DNA of 64,000 nucleotides from Pseudomonas capeferrum (GCF_013523055.1 NZ_JAAMQM010000009.1:158146-222145), one strand, 5' to 3'; positions 1 through 9,613 are shown, numbered from the stretch's first letter. The notes: generated by a model from the letters alone, not told the origin. Made by a program: numbers and translations.

Positions 1-53
1 GAGTAAGGCGATAGGTGCCTGAAAACCGCTCGTCCTTGAATCCGTAAATCGTT

Positions 54-88
54 GCCTCCCTTGGGCCGCTGCGCAGCCCAAGGGAGGC
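54..88. repeat. perfect 13-bp inverted repeat (hairpin)
   Basis: Arms at 54-66 and 76-88 are exact reverse complements around a 9-base loop. No T-run follows on either strand, so it is not a classical intrinsic terminator. It could be a processing or termination signal of a gene ending left of the window, or part of a repeat family. Function unknown. Confidence 0.5.
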
Positions 89-221
89 GGTCCGGCATCC
101 TGGCAAGCCAGCTACAACTTCGCAACGTCTTATCTCCCTGTTCGTCGCGAAACCTGTAGGCGCCCGCCCCGCTCGTTGGGCTGCGCTGTCGCGAAGAACA
201 ATTTTGGAGCTACCGTAGTAC

Positions 222-285
222 CTGTGGGAGCGGGTTTACCCGCGAAGAGGCCCGTCCTTATTCGCGGGTAAACCCGCTCCCACAG
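222..285. repeat. paired REP palindromes (Pseudomonas type)
   Basis: Two copies of the REP core (CTGTGGGAGCGGGTTTACCC and its reverse complement) face each other about 20 bases apart, giving a REP doublet (REPIN-like). Such extragenic palindromes are abundant in P. putida-group genomes. The rest of 1-563 shows the hairpin at 54-88, a weaker inverted repeat around 139-201 and no convincing gene. Confidence 0.85.
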
Positions 286-563
286 ATACCGCGGCAACTC
301 CGTAAATCAGAAGATAAGACTTGTTCTATGAGAGCGGGCTCGCCGGTACGCCGGACCGCCTGCGCCAGGCTGCGCAGCGGCCCCAAGAACCTCAACGGTG
401 TTGCTTGAGTGAGCAACATCACGGCCTAGAAGCCCGACGTTTTTTCCTCGGACCGGTTTTGTCCTGGCCCGCCGACAGACACGCAGGACCGATCAACGGA
501 GCTGAACCTGCGCCTTGACTGCCGGTCCATTGCTGCATATCCCATTGCAGACCCCTCGCCATC

Positions 564-857
564 ATGACCAATCCATTCGACCAGATCAGTGCAGCCTTCG
601 CGCCGCAATACCGTGTCAACCTGAGCATCGAGCGACTGGACGGCAGCATCATGCTGACCTTGTCGAACGATAGCGGCGTGGCCGCCAAACGCCTCATCAG
701 CCAAGACCAACGTAACGATCCAGAGCGCCTGCAGCGGCTGATCGACAGTATTCAACTGGGACTGGCCATCGACAATGGCGGTAATGCCAGAGAACTCTTG
801 GCTTCCATGCCTCGGGGTGGGGGCTGCGAGAGCCGTCATCGAGCAGCCCCGCTCTGA
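564..857 (+). CDS. DUF3509 domain protein
   Basis: A 97-residue soluble protein resembling the DUF3509 family of small Pseudomonas proteins: MTNPFDQI near the N-terminus, a beta-rich first half and a helix with DPERLQRLIDSI at about residues 57-68. No catalytic motif, signal peptide or membrane segment is visible. The last 20 residues (GGGCESRH...) look less family-like and may be a variable tail. No strong Shine-Dalgarno precedes the ATG, so the start is less certain. Molecular function is unknown. It is separated by 48 bases from psiE, which ends on the opposite strand. Confidence 0.65.
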   Translation: MTNPFDQISAAFAPQYRVNLSIERLDGSIMLTLSNDSGVAAKRLISQDQRNDPERLQRLIDSIQLGLAIDNGGNARELLASMPRGGGCESRHRAAPL

Positions 858-905
858 TCCGGACGCAGACTTGCGGCTCGACCTTTAGCGCCGCCGGTTT
901 TATTT

Positions 906-1343
906 TTATTCCTGTCGATCTCTGACCGACGGATATTTCGATGATGCGTATCTAACGACCAAAATTGACAACGCCAGGATCAACACGCCGCCGCAGACGT
1001 ATAGAATTCCTTCATCCGGGGCTTTATGGTGCGACACATCGCTAATCAATAACCGAATCAATGCCGTGACACCAATATACAAAAGGAATCTCAACGGCAT
1101 ATGATTTGTTTTAAAATATATACCACTCATGGCGAGCAGTTCCAGATATATAAAAAGCAGCAGTATGTCATCGACGCTGACTTTATCTTGATGCAGCATG
1201 TCTACAAATGTGGACATCCCTGCATAGACCGTAATCGCGCCAATTCCAAACAGCGCGAGGTAATGAAATAGCTCGACCCCGAGATTACCAAGGCTGTTAG
1301 CCCCGGCATGGAGCCTCACCCTCATGCGATCCGCCCATTTCAT
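906..1343 (-). CDS. psiE: PsiE family membrane protein
   Basis: 145 residues with about four hydrophobic helices (roughly 22-46, 56-76, 83-100, 115-135) and the PsiE-like stretch LLLFIYLELLAMSGIYFK. PsiE is a phosphate-starvation-inducible inner-membrane protein of unknown molecular role. The start is ATG at 1343 because a strong GGAGGGGG Shine-Dalgarno sits just upstream; the frame stays open further upstream without a better signal. No clear Pho box was recognised. Family call fairly sure, function unknown. Confidence 0.8.
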   Translation of the reverse strand: MKWADRMRVRLHAGANSLGNLGVELFHYLALFGIGAITVYAGMSTFVDMLHQDKVSVDDILLLFIYLELLAMSGIYFKTNHMPLRFLLYIGVTALIRLLISDVSHHKAPDEGILYVCGGVLILALSILVVRYASSKYPSVRDRQE

Positions 1344-1494
1344 TACCAACCCCCTCCCCTCAAACGCCGAAACGGCAAAAAGACTTGGCACAGCTACCGA
1401 GCTGCAGACCACATCATGGACGGCAAGGTTACTCTATAATTCACGGAGTGGTCTGATTCAGTCATTTAAAACAAGGTCCACGCCAAGCACGATT

Positions 1495-2690
1495 CTAGCA
1501 ATCATCTGAGCTTCGCTTCATGTTCCAGCGCAAGGGCGCGAAAAACAGCATCAGCGTCATCCACATGAAGGTCGCAGGTCCCGCCAGTATGAACCCCAAG
1601 CTGGCAATCAGGCCTGAGACCACGTCCCCGATGACAGCCGTGAAATAATACAGAGAGAAGTTCCTGCCGACCTCATGATCGTTGGACAGGCACTGAATGT
1701 TGGTCACGATGGCGATATCACGAAGGCGCCGTCAAACCCGACCGCGAACAGGATCGCCAGAAATGTCCAGCTGTTGAATTCCAGCGCCATCGCGGCGGCG
1801 AAGAACAGCGCGCCATACAGCGCCCAATAGCGCAATACCTGACGCGCGGTGGTTTGTCTGTTGAACCGGGTGTAGAGCATGCCGCCTAGCACTGTGCCAG
1901 CGTCCAAGAGCGAAAAGACATAGCCGACGGCCGCCTCTGAACCGAAGTGTTCCAACACCGATGTCGGCAGAATGAAGCGGATCCCCGACGTCGCGAACAT
2001 CGCGCAAAGCGTGGTGCAACAGATCACCGCGAACAACGGTGCGTTGCTCACTCGCAGCTCTACCACGCTGCGTGCCGCATCGCGGATTACCACTCGCCCG
2101 TCAAATGCCGCCTTTACTCCCGCCTTTCCTGGCAGCAGCGTGGCAATGCTGATGACTGACAAGGCATGCGGCGAAGAACAGGAAGGTCGCCGTGCTTCCC
2201 AGGAACAACGCCAAGGCAGAAAACACCAATGGTCCGAGGATGGAAGAAACGTCTTCGACCACCTGTACCCCACTGCTCACCGACGACAACCGTTCCTTTT
2301 CCACGATGTCCGGAAAATACGCGCGGAAGGTCGGTACATAGAGACAGTCCAAGATAGTCATCACCATCGCCAGGAGAATGACTGTTGCCAAGGCCGGCGT
2401 TGAGAAGGAAAAAAGAGCAAGGAAAGCCAGTGCCAGCCGCCCCTTGGCAAGCTCTACCCTTACCAGGGTACGCCGCTTCTGGCAGTTGTCCGCCAGCCAT
2501 CCACCAATCGGGGGAAACAACGCACTGGGCAGATAGCGAAAAAATACACCACACCGATGAGCAGCAGGTTCGCTTCGGCCATGGATACCACCGCAACGGC
2601 AAATGCCGTTTCGAAAGCGAATTCTCCACATTTGGAGAAAAAGTACCCCACCGTGAGCGCGCGCGTACTGTGGTTTAGATTCAATGCTTG
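1495..2690 (-). pseudogene. MFS transporter, broken by three frameshifts
   Basis: Read on the minus strand, four consecutive segments in alternating frames join into one transporter of about 400 residues: 2690 to about 2560 (TRALTVGYFFSKCGE), then to about 2165 (FPPIGGWLADNCQKRRTLV, the loop-2 motif of MFS proteins), then to about 1715 (SGIRFILPTSVLEHFG), then to the stop at 1495. Sequence continuity at each junction is good, so single-base indels rather than large deletions explain the breaks. The shifts alternate between the same two frames. Substrate is unknown; the general fold resembles drug or sugar efflux permeases. Neighbouring genes are intact, which argues for genuine decay rather than poor sequence. 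Confidence 0.75.
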
Positions 2691-2843
2691 CATGTCGACA
2701 CTTTGCTCTTGGTTCGCCGCCTGGTTGACGTTCTCTCCGCCCCTTAAAAATTGCTGCTCATCAGGGGCGAAAATGAAGGGACTTCCTAGTGTGCTCGGCT
2801 GGGCACGCCTGATCATCCTGTCGGTGGCCTGACGGCACTGCAT

Positions 2844-3138
2844 CTCTTACACGCCAACCAGCGCATGTGCCGCCGGGGGTCCTGATTCATGCACACTCGA
2901 GATTGCTGCATTCACTGGCGGTCGGATTATCCGATCAAGGCCTGCGTTTCGTCATGGCTCAATAGTTGAAAGGTGGTTCCTGCGACAGGATCCGCAAAGC
3001 ATCAGCCAAGCCATTGCAAAAGCGGAGGCGGCATGACGTGGCTCTCAGATTGCAAGGCACCTGTGAACCACCCTTTTGTCGCCGCTGGCGCGGAGAATGA
3101 GCCACTGCCGGTTGCAGGCAAACGCGTTATCGGGAATA
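2844..3138. other. intergenic stretch without a recognised gene
   Basis: About 300 bases between the decayed MFS gene and the yebG control region. Short open frames occur on both strands but none has a Shine-Dalgarno or recognisable protein sequence. Confidence 0.5.
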
Positions 3139-3154
3139 CTGTATATAAATACAG
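3139..3154 (+). promoter_or_regulatory. LexA (SOS) box upstream of yebG
   Basis: CTGTATATAAATACAG fits the CTG-N10-CAG LexA operator exactly, with an AT-rich, nearly symmetric centre. It lies 39 bases before the yebG start, where repressor would cover the promoter. Confidence 0.9.
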
Positions 3155-3193
3155 CAGTCCGCACATAAACAGCAAAAGGCACAGAGGTGATGA

Positions 3194-3460
3194 ATGGCCG
3201 TCGAAGTGGTATACCGCAGCAGCCGCGATCCGGAGCGCTTGTTCATGGATAAAGCCGAAGCAGACCGTCACGACAAGATGCTCGAATTGGCCGAGCGTTT
3301 GGCCGAAGTACTGCACAAGGCAGTCCCTTCGCTGAACGAAAGCCAGCTGGAAGAAGCCGGGATCTACATGGCGCGCAATCGCGATGTCTTCGCCCGCGCG
3401 TTCAAGAGTCAGCCCGACGCCCTGTCGGAATTGCTCGAAGGGGCGGCGGCAGACGATTGA
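3194..3460 (+). CDS. yebG: YebG family SOS protein
   Basis: 88 residues starting MAVEVVYRSSRDPERLFMDK, the typical YebG opening, with the conserved central region HDKMLELAERLAEVL. YebG is a small DNA-damage-inducible protein of unknown biochemical role; acidic C-terminal tails are common in the family and this one ends EGAAADD. GAGGTG precedes the ATG. A consensus LexA box upstream predicts SOS induction. It stands alone, convergent with the leucine dehydrogenase gene. Confidence 0.92.
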   Translation: MAVEVVYRSSRDPERLFMDKAEADRHDKMLELAERLAEVLHKAVPSLNESQLEEAGIYMARNRDVFARAFKSQPDALSELLEGAAADD

Positions 3461-3470
3461 CCGGAGTGAT

Positions 3471-4490
3471 TCACCCGTACAGCAAACGCTCCGCCAGCAT
3501 CTGTGCCACCCGCGCGGGCGAACGCTTTTCCGCCTGGGCGTGGGCGAACACTTCAGTGAGCCGAGTCGGGATTCGCGCCAGGTGCGAGGTGATGGTCCCC
3601 GCCTCCGCGCCCTGATAGGTCAGCGTCACGTAGATCAGCCCTCCGGCATTGATCACGTAATCCGGCGCATAGAGAATGCCGCGCTTCTCCAGCTGGTCGG
3701 CGACCTGCAACGAGGTCAGCTGGTTGTTCGCTGAACCGGCCACTGCCGCACAGCGCAGTTGCTGAACGCTTTGCCCGGTGATCGCCGGGCCGACGCCACA
3801 AGGCGCGAAGATATCGCATGGGGTGCTTACCAGTGCCTCGTTGGCGACCGGGTGCGCGTTGAACTGCTCCATGGCCAGGCGCAGTCGGCCAGGGTCGTGA
3901 TCACTGACCAGCAACTCCGCGCCCGCGGCGTGAAGCTGTTCGGCCAATGCATAGCCAACGTTGCCAAGCCCCTGGATGGCGACGCGCAGGCCTTCGAGAT
4001 TATCGCTGCCCAGCCTGGCCATCGAGGTGGCGCGAATGCCGGCGAAAACGCCCATGGCCGCATGCGGAGAGGGATCACCCGAAGCCGTGGTACTGGTGAC
4101 ATGCGGGGTCACCTGGGCAATGCAGTCCATGTCCAGTGTCGAGGTACCGCTGTCGAGGGCGGTGATGAAACGTCCTTGCAGGGTATCCACGAAGCGCCCG
4201 AACGCTTCGAACAGCGCCGCCCTGTTTTCCACATGGGGATTACGGATGATCACGGCCTTGCCGCCGCCTACGGGCAATCCGGCCAGGGCAGCCTTGTAGC
4301 TCATGCCTTGGGCCAGATGGATGGCATCGGCCATGGCACTTTCATCGTCCGCGTAAGGCAGGTAGCGGCAGCCGCCGATGGCAGGGCCGAGTTGCTCGCT
4401 ATGAATCGCAACCACAGCCTTGAGTCCTGTGGGCGGATCGACGCACAGGTACAGGGACTGGGTGCGGGTGCTTTGCATGAGCGCGAACAT
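3471..4490 (-). CDS. ldh: leucine dehydrogenase (Glu/Leu/Phe/Val dehydrogenase family)
   Basis: NAD-dependent oxidative deamination of branched-chain amino acids to 2-oxoacids plus ammonia. 339 residues, close to family length. Visible features: GPAIGGCRYL and the catalytic-lysine region GLPVGGGKAVI in the N-terminal substrate domain, then a Rossmann domain beginning VAIQGLGNVGYALAE, followed by PCDIFAPCGVG and GSANNQL. The start is ATG at 4490, preceded by GGGAG at good spacing; the frame extends 18 codons upstream without a comparable signal. Substrate preference among Leu, Val and Phe cannot be read from the sequence. Confidence 0.85.
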   Translation of the reverse strand: MFALMQSTRTQSLYLCVDPPTGLKAVVAIHSEQLGPAIGGCRYLPYADDESAMADAIHLAQGMSYKAALAGLPVGGGKAVIIRNPHVENRAALFEAFGRFVDTLQGRFITALDSGTSTLDMDCIAQVTPHVTSTTASGDPSPHAAMGVFAGIRATSMARLGSDNLEGLRVAIQGLGNVGYALAEQLHAAGAELLVSDHDPGRLRLAMEQFNAHPVANEALVSTPCDIFAPCGVGPAITGQSVQQLRCAAVAGSANNQLTSLQVADQLEKRGILYAPDYVINAGGLIYVTLTYQGAEAGTITSHLARIPTRLTEVFAHAQAEKRSPARVAQMLAERLLYG

Positions 4491-4611
4491 ACGGGCTCCC
4501 CGTTGAAGTGCTGTTACCAGTATAGGCAGCTCGTCGAGCGGCACGCGGCTGGCAGACCACTGGACGAAAGGCCTTGCGAGGACTAATAGTTAAGCTTGAG
4601 CGGAGATGCCC

Positions 4612-5418
4612 ATGAACCCACGCCAAACCTGTCTGGCCTGCCTGGATCGCACGCCTGTTGCCCTGCTGGAAGCAGCCCTCTGGATCGCCATCGAACATGA
4701 TCGCAGCGTCGATCCTGCCGCTTGCCTGGCACAGCTCCAGGACATACAGCGACAGGTCAGCACGCACTTGCCGATGCTGCCGGTCAATGAACTGGCACAA
4801 CCTCTCTTGCGTCAGCTCAATGCCTTGGGTTTCCAGCAGGACGAGTACCATCCACTGCGCGCGCAGGCCGCCCTGCTGGACAAGGTTCTGCAGCGTCGAC
4901 GCGGTCAGCCTCTGGCCTTGGCCATACTCGCCCTGGAGCTGGCCCAGCGTCTGTCGATCCCATTGGAAGGCGTGAATTTTCCGGGTCATTTCCTGTTGCG
5001 GGTCCCGGGCGCCGATCATCTGCTCGACCCTTGTGGCGGCAGGCGCCTGTATCCGCGTGATTGTCGCGACCTGCTGGGGCGTCAGTTCGGTCCGCAACTG
5101 CCCTTGACCGCGGAGCACCTGCAGGTGGCGACTCCCCGGCAGATGCTGCAGCGGCTGTCGCGCAATCTGCGCCAGCTGCATTCGAGCAATGACAATGACC
5201 TGGCCGCCTTGGTGGACGCCGAGCGGGTGATGCAGCTCGGACCGGTGGTGGTCAGCGACTATCTGGCGCGGGCCACGCTCTACCAACGCCTGGATTGCCC
5301 TCAGGCCGAGCGCTTCGACCTGGAGCATGCGCTGCTGCTGACCGACGATCCGATCCAGCGCCACCGCTTGAGCGAACGCCTGGGCAAGCTACCGAGCACC
5401 ACCCGCTCGATTCACTGA
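4612..5418 (+). CDS. SirB1/transglutaminase-like protein with TPR-like C-terminus
   Basis: 268 residues of the SirB1 family. The central segment DKVLQRRRGQPLALAILALE ... GVNFPGHFLLRV is the transglutaminase-like core; VNFPGHF is its signature. The C-terminal part (RNLRQLHSSNDNDLAALVDAERVMQL and on) resembles the family's TPR-like helices. Enzymatic activity has not been shown for the family to my knowledge. The start is ATG at 4612 with GGAG six bases before it; another ATG at 4606 lies inside that Shine-Dalgarno region. The last 7 bases overlap the 3' end of maiA on the other strand. Confidence 0.75.
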   Translation: MNPRQTCLACLDRTPVALLEAALWIAIEHDRSVDPAACLAQLQDIQRQVSTHLPMLPVNELAQPLLRQLNALGFQQDEYHPLRAQAALLDKVLQRRRGQPLALAILALELAQRLSIPLEGVNFPGHFLLRVPGADHLLDPCGGRRLYPRDCRDLLGRQFGPQLPLTAEHLQVATPRQMLQRLSRNLRQLHSSNDNDLAALVDAERVMQLGPVVVSDYLARATLYQRLDCPQAERFDLEHALLLTDDPIQRHRLSERLGKLPSTTRSIH

Positions 5419-6044
5419 GGCAGCGCATCGGCCTGGCGGGCAGGATGAGCCTGCATGAAGGCCGGGTGCACTGCTGCCAGGGCACCGACGCGGCGAATCC
5501 GTGGATAGCCCTCCAGATCGACCGCAAAGCGCTCGGCGGCATACAGTTGCGGGACAAGGTAGACGTCCGCGAGCCCCGGCTCGGTCCCGAAACAGAAACC
5601 GTCGTCACCGATCAGGTGCTCGACTGCCGCCAGGCCCTGGCTGATCCAATGAGCTATCCACTGGTTCACCTGCACTTCGTCATGCCCCAGCAGGCGCAAC
5701 TGGTTGAGCACGCTGACGTTGTGCAACGGATGGATATCACAGGCGATCAATGCCGCCACGGCGCGAACCTTGGCCCGCGACTCGGCGACGGCGGGCAATA
5801 GCGGCGGCCGTGGGCAGACTTCCTCGAGATACTCGATGATGGCCGGCGACTGCAGGAGCAGTTGCCCATCATCGAGGCGCAAGGCAGGCACCCGTCCCTG
5901 GGGATTGATGGCCAGGTACCCGGCCTGTCGCTGCTCGCCCTTGAGCAGGTTGACTGGCAGGGCCTGGCAATCCAGCCCCTTCAATGCCAAGGCGATGCGC
6001 ACCCGGTAGGACGAGGTCGAACGAAAATAGCCGAAGAGCTCCAT
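5412..6044 (-). CDS. maiA: maleylacetoacetate isomerase (zeta-class GST)
   Basis: Converts maleylacetoacetate to fumarylacetoacetate with glutathione, the third step of homogentisate breakdown. 210 residues; the N-terminal thioredoxin-like domain carries the zeta-GST signature YFRSTSSYRVRIALALKGL, followed by NPQGRVPAL and the glutathione-site residues QSPAIIEYLEE; the rest is the helical GST domain. Last gene of the operon hmgA-fahA-maiA (hmgC in P. putida nomenclature), 12 bases after fahA. Expected to be controlled by HmgR from the hmgA promoter. Confidence 0.95.
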   Translation of the reverse strand: MELFGYFRSTSSYRVRIALALKGLDCQALPVNLLKGEQRQAGYLAINPQGRVPALRLDDGQLLLQSPAIIEYLEEVCPRPPLLPAVAESRAKVRAVAALIACDIHPLHNVSVLNQLRLLGHDEVQVNQWIAHWISQGLAAVEHLIGDDGFCFGTEPGLADVYLVPQLYAAERFAVDLEGYPRIRRVGALAAVHPAFMQAHPARQADALPQ

Positions 6045-6056
6045 CGCCCTACCCTC

Positions 6057-7349
6057 TCAATTGGCCGCGATGACCGTGCCACGGCATTCGCCGAACCCGA
6101 TGCTGGCCACACCCTCGCGCGTGCAACGGGCGCGCAGGATGATCTCGTCACCGTCCTCGAGGAAAGTCCGAACCTCGCCACTGGCCAGCTCGATCGGCTG
6201 TTTGCCTCCCTCGGTGATTTCCAGAAGACTGCCGAACGCGCCGGGTTGCGCGCCGGACAGGGTGCCGGAACCGAACAGGTCACCCGGTTGCAACTGGCAG
6301 CCATTGACACTGTGGTGAGCGACCATCTGCGCCACGGTCCAGTACATGCTGCGGGTATTGCTCAGGGTCAGGCGATGGGCCGCCAGGCCCTGTTCGCGCA
6401 TGCGAGGGGTGACCAGCAATACTTCCAGTTCGATGTCGAAAGCCCCGCGCGCCTGGTCTACAGCGTCCGTCAGGTAAGGCAGCGGCCGAGGATCGCCCTC
6501 CGGACGGCCCGGCTGGGCGCAACGGAAAGGCTCCAGGGCCTCGGACATCACGACCCAGGGCGATACGCTGGTAATGAAGCTCTTGGACAGGAACGGCCCC
6601 AATGGCTGGTATTCCCACGCCTGGATATCCCGTGCCGACCAGTCGTTGAGCAGGCAGAAACCCGCCACGTGCTCACTGGCCCGCGCGAGAGGTATGGCCT
6701 CGCCCAGGGCATTGCCTTGTCCGATCCAGATACCCAGCTCCAACTCGTAATCGAGCCGCGCGCACGGGCCGAAGCTCGGCTCCGTCTGGCCTGCCGGCAG
6801 GGTCTGGCCCTTGGGGCGGCGCACCTCGGTGCCGGACGGGCGCAGGGTCGATGCCCTGCCGTGGTAGCCGATTGGCACGTACTTGTAGTTGGGCAGCAGG
6901 GGATTGTCGGGGCGGAAAAGCTTGCCGACGTTCTTGGCATGCTCGATACCGACGTAGAAATCGGTGTAGTCGCCCACGCGCGCGGGCATGTGCAGCTGGC
7001 ATTCGCTGGCCGGGTACAGCGCGGCTTCGACGGTCGAGCGGTGCTCGCCATGCTCGCCGAGCAATGCCTGCAGGCATTCGCGCAGGGCACGGCGAGTCTC
7101 GGGGGCCAAGGCGAAGAAGCCGTTCAGAGCGCCTCCTCGGGTGGCCTCGGCAGCGACCTTGGCCGCTCCTTCGAAGACATCGGCGACCAGTAACGCTTCA
7201 AGATCGAGGACGGCGTCGCCGATGGCCACGCCGCAGCGCTGCGCTTCGCCTGGGCGACTGAAGATGCCCAGCGGCAGGTTCTGCAGCGGAAAATCGTTAT
7301 GCCCGTTGGCGTGTTCGACCCAACTGCGGGCAATGGCGGTCTGGTTCAT
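6057..7349 (-). CDS. fahA: fumarylacetoacetase
   Basis: Hydrolyses fumarylacetoacetate to fumarate and acetoacetate, the last step of tyrosine/phenylalanine degradation through homogentisate. 430 residues, full length. Metal and active-site regions are visible: DYTDFYVGIEHA near residue 125, the paired glutamates in LDYELELGIWIG, and LLNDWSARDIQAWEYQPLGP. The ATG follows GGAGATAACCC, only 3 bases after the hmgA stop, implying translational coupling. Called hmgB in P. putida. Confidence 0.96.
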   Translation of the reverse strand: MNQTAIARSWVEHANGHNDFPLQNLPLGIFSRPGEAQRCGVAIGDAVLDLEALLVADVFEGAAKVAAEATRGGALNGFFALAPETRRALRECLQALLGEHGEHRSTVEAALYPASECQLHMPARVGDYTDFYVGIEHAKNVGKLFRPDNPLLPNYKYVPIGYHGRASTLRPSGTEVRRPKGQTLPAGQTEPSFGPCARLDYELELGIWIGQGNALGEAIPLARASEHVAGFCLLNDWSARDIQAWEYQPLGPFLSKSFITSVSPWVVMSEALEPFRCAQPGRPEGDPRPLPYLTDAVDQARGAFDIELEVLLVTPRMREQGLAAHRLTLSNTRSMYWTVAQMVAHHSVNGCQLQPGDLFGSGTLSGAQPGAFGSLLEITEGGKQPIELASGEVRTFLEDGDEIILRARCTREGVASIGFGECRGTVIAAN

Positions 7350-7352
7350 GGG

Positions 7353-8648
7353 TTATCTCCGATTCGGGGTGAAGGTACTGGGCAAGGTGGCCCAGCAACG
7401 GTCGTAGTCGGGCTGCAACTGCGGGCATTCCAGCGCAACGTGGCTTGGTTGCAGGACCTGACAGGTCTCGAACATGAAGGCCATGGTGTTGTCGATCTTG
7501 TGTGGTACCAGGTCTGCCGCGATCGCCCTGGTGCAGGTCTCGGCATCCGGCCCGTGGGCGCTCATGCAGCCATGCAGCGAAGCGCCACCCGGCAGGAAGC
7601 CTTCGGCCTTGGCGTCGTAGGCGCCCTGGATCAGCCCCATGAATTCGTTCATCAGGTTGCGGTGGAACCATGGCGGCCGGAACGTGTTCTCGGCCACCAT
7701 CCAGCGCGGCGGGAAGATCACGAAGTCCATGTTGGCCATCCCGTGCACGCTGCCGGGCGAGGTCAGTACCGTGAAGATCGATGGATCGGGATGATCGAAA
7801 CTGACCGTGCCGAGGGTGTTGAAACGACGCAGGTCGTACTTGTAGGGCACATTGCTGCCATGCCAGGCGACGACGTCCAGCGGGGAGTGCTGCAGCTCGC
7901 AGCCCCAGAACTCGCCCAGGTACTTCTGTACCAGCGGGACCGGGCCGCTGACCTCTTCATAGCGGGCGACCGGCACCAGGAAGTCCCGAGGGTTGGCCAG
8001 GCCATTGCTGCCGATCGGCCCGAGATCGGGCAGGCGCAAGGGCGCGCCATGGTTTTCGGCGATATAGCCACGGGCCTCGCCGTCGAGCAGCTCGACACGG
8101 AACCTCATGCCGCGGGGCAGCACGACGATTTCCAATGGCTCGACCTCGAGCACGCCGAGCTCGGTCACGATTCGCAGGCGACCCTGTTCCGGTACCAACA
8201 GCAGCTCGCCGTCGGCGTTGAAGAACACCCGTTCCATGGAGCGGTTGGCACGATAGATATGCACGCTCACACCCACCGGCGTCGGCGCTGGTGAGTTGGC
8301 GGCCATCGGGACCCAGCCATCGATGAAATCGGTGGGTTCTTGCGGTATCGGCTGTGGGCTCCAGCGCAGGCGGTTGGGCGTGACAGCGCCAAGCGGGCCG
8401 GCCAGCGGCTGGCGCGCGAGGCGTTCGAAACGCGGATGCAATGCCGAGGGGCGGATACGGTAGAGCCAGGTCCGACGCAGTTCGCTGCGCGGTACGGTGA
8501 AGGCGGTCCCGGAGAGCAGTTCGGCGTACAGGCCGTAAGGCGCTTTCTGCGGGGAATTCTGACCAACCGGCAAGGCACCGGGCAGTGCTTCGCTGGCGAA
8601 TTCGTTACCGAATCCACTCATGTACTCGGGGATTGTCTCGGGGTTCAT
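7353..8648 (-). CDS. hmgA: homogentisate 1,2-dioxygenase
   Basis: Fe(II) ring-cleavage enzyme turning homogentisate into maleylacetoacetate. 431 residues from the ATG at 8648; the frame is open further upstream, but [20 protein letters not shown] matches the usual N-terminus. Iron-ligand regions are recognisable: [16 protein letters not shown] (His and Glu) and [12 protein letters not shown] (His). First gene of the hmgA-fahA-maiA operon, divergent from the IclR regulator hmgR, with palindromic operators in the shared promoter region. Loss of this gene typically gives brown pyomelanin colonies; here it looks intact. Confidence 0.97.
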   Translation of the reverse strand: MNPETIPEYMSGFGNEFASEALPGALPVGQNSPQKAPYGLYAELLSGTAFTVPRSELRRTWLYRIRPSALHPRFERLARQPLAGPLGAVTPNRLRWSPQPIPQEPTDFIDGWVPMAANSPAPTPVGVSVHIYRANRSMERVFFNADGELLLVPEQGRLRIVTELGVLEVEPLEIVVLPRGMRFRVELLDGEARGYIAENHGAPLRLPDLGPIGSNGLANPRDFLVPVARYEEVSGPVPLVQKYLGEFWGCELQHSPLDVVAWHGSNVPYKYDLRRFNTLGTVSFDHPDPSIFTVLTSPGSVHGMANMDFVIFPPRWMVAENTFRPPWFHRNLMNEFMGLIQGAYDAKAEGFLPGGASLHGCMSAHGPDAETCTRAIAADLVPHKIDNTMAFMFETCQVLQPSHVALECPQLQPDYDRCWATLPSTFTPNRR

Positions 8649-8746
8649 ATACGCCTCCGGGCTCGACGCGAGCCATGCTGGCAGACGGTGCCGATGCATC
8701 CGGAAAAGGAGTCCGGATCTCATCAGCGCACCTGCATTGTTTTTAT

Positions 8747-8780
8747 CGTAATCCGATTACGTTAAACGTAATTTGATTGC
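8747..8780. promoter_or_regulatory. probable HmgR operator (palindrome plus second half-site)
   Basis: CGTAATCCGATTACG (8747-8761) is a near-perfect palindrome. A second, degenerate copy AACGTAATTTGATTGC follows at 8765-8780. Both lie in the divergent hmgA/hmgR promoter region. HmgR of P. putida is reported to bind a palindromic site here; the exact boundaries are my reading. Confidence 0.8.
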
Positions 8781-8830
8781 CGATCTGCGTCAAGCTATAA
8801 AGACGCCCCTGTATTTCCGGATGTTGTCCC

Positions 8831-9613
8831 ATGGCCAAAGCCAGTTCCCCTGTCGAAAACGGCAAGCAGAAGGTCCGCTCGGCGGAAGTCGGAACCGACA
8901 TCCTCAGGGCCCTTGCCGAGCTCTCCCCTTCCACCTCGCTGTCACGTCTGGCCGAACATGTCGACATGCCAGCGAGCAAGGTGCATCGCTACCTCCAGGC
9001 GCTGATCGCGAGCGGCTTCGCCGAACAGGATCCGGCCACCAACCACTACGGTCTGGGCCGTGAAGCATTGCGTGTGGGGCTGGCAGCGCTGGGCAGCATC
9101 GATGTATTGAAGGTAGGCGCGGTACCGCTGTCGGACTTGCGCGACGAGCTGAACGAAAGCTGCTTCATCGCCGTGTGGGGTAACCAGGGTGCCACCGTGG
9201 TAAGCATCGAGCCGGCGGTGCGCGCGGTGACTGTGGTGACCCAGATCGGCTCCGTCCTGCCGTTGCTCAGCTCGTCCACGGGCCTGGTGTTCGCCGCTTA
9301 CCTGCCGGATCGGGAGACCGCGGAACTGCGTGACCGCGAGCTTGCCGAGCTGAACAGCCAGATCGAGGACTACGCGCCTCTGCTGGCCGGGATTCGCGAG
9401 CGCGGCCTGCACCATGTACATGGACTGTTGATGCCAGGGGTCGACGCGCTATCGGCGCCAGTGTTCAACGCCTTGGGGCAGGTGGCCGCGGTGATGACGG
9501 TAGTGGGGCCGACCTCGATGTTCCAGGCCGACGAGCACGGTCCGGCGGCCAAGCGTCTGTTGGCGGCCACGCAAGCGATCAGTTGGCGGATGGGCTACGC
9601 GGCAGATCGTTGA
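8831..9613 (+). CDS. hmgR: IclR-family repressor of the homogentisate operon
   Basis: 260 residues: N-terminal winged helix (about 18-75, LSRLAEHVDMPASKVHRYLQALIASGFAEQ broken into helix-turn-helix) and C-terminal IclR effector domain (about 90-250, with LPLLSSSTGLVFAAYLP and GVDALSAPVFNA). Divergently transcribed from hmgA, with palindromic sites between. In P. putida HmgR represses hmgABC and homogentisate is the inducer; the location and family make the same role very likely here. Confidence 0.92.
   Translation: MAKASSPVENGKQKVRSAEVGTDILRALAELSPSTSLSRLAEHVDMPASKVHRYLQALIASGFAEQDPATNHYGLGREALRVGLAALGSIDVLKVGAVPLSDLRDELNESCFIAVWGNQGATVVSIEPAVRAVTVVTQIGSVLPLLSSSTGLVFAAYLPDRETAELRDRELAELNSQIEDYAPLLAGIRERGLHHVHGLLMPGVDALSAPVFNALGQVAAVMTVVGPTSMFQADEHGPAAKRLLAATQAISWRMGYAADR

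Noticed and set aside
5862..8294. Long plus-strand frames opposite fahA and hmgA
   Set aside because: Antisense shadows of conserved enzymes, no independent coding evidence.
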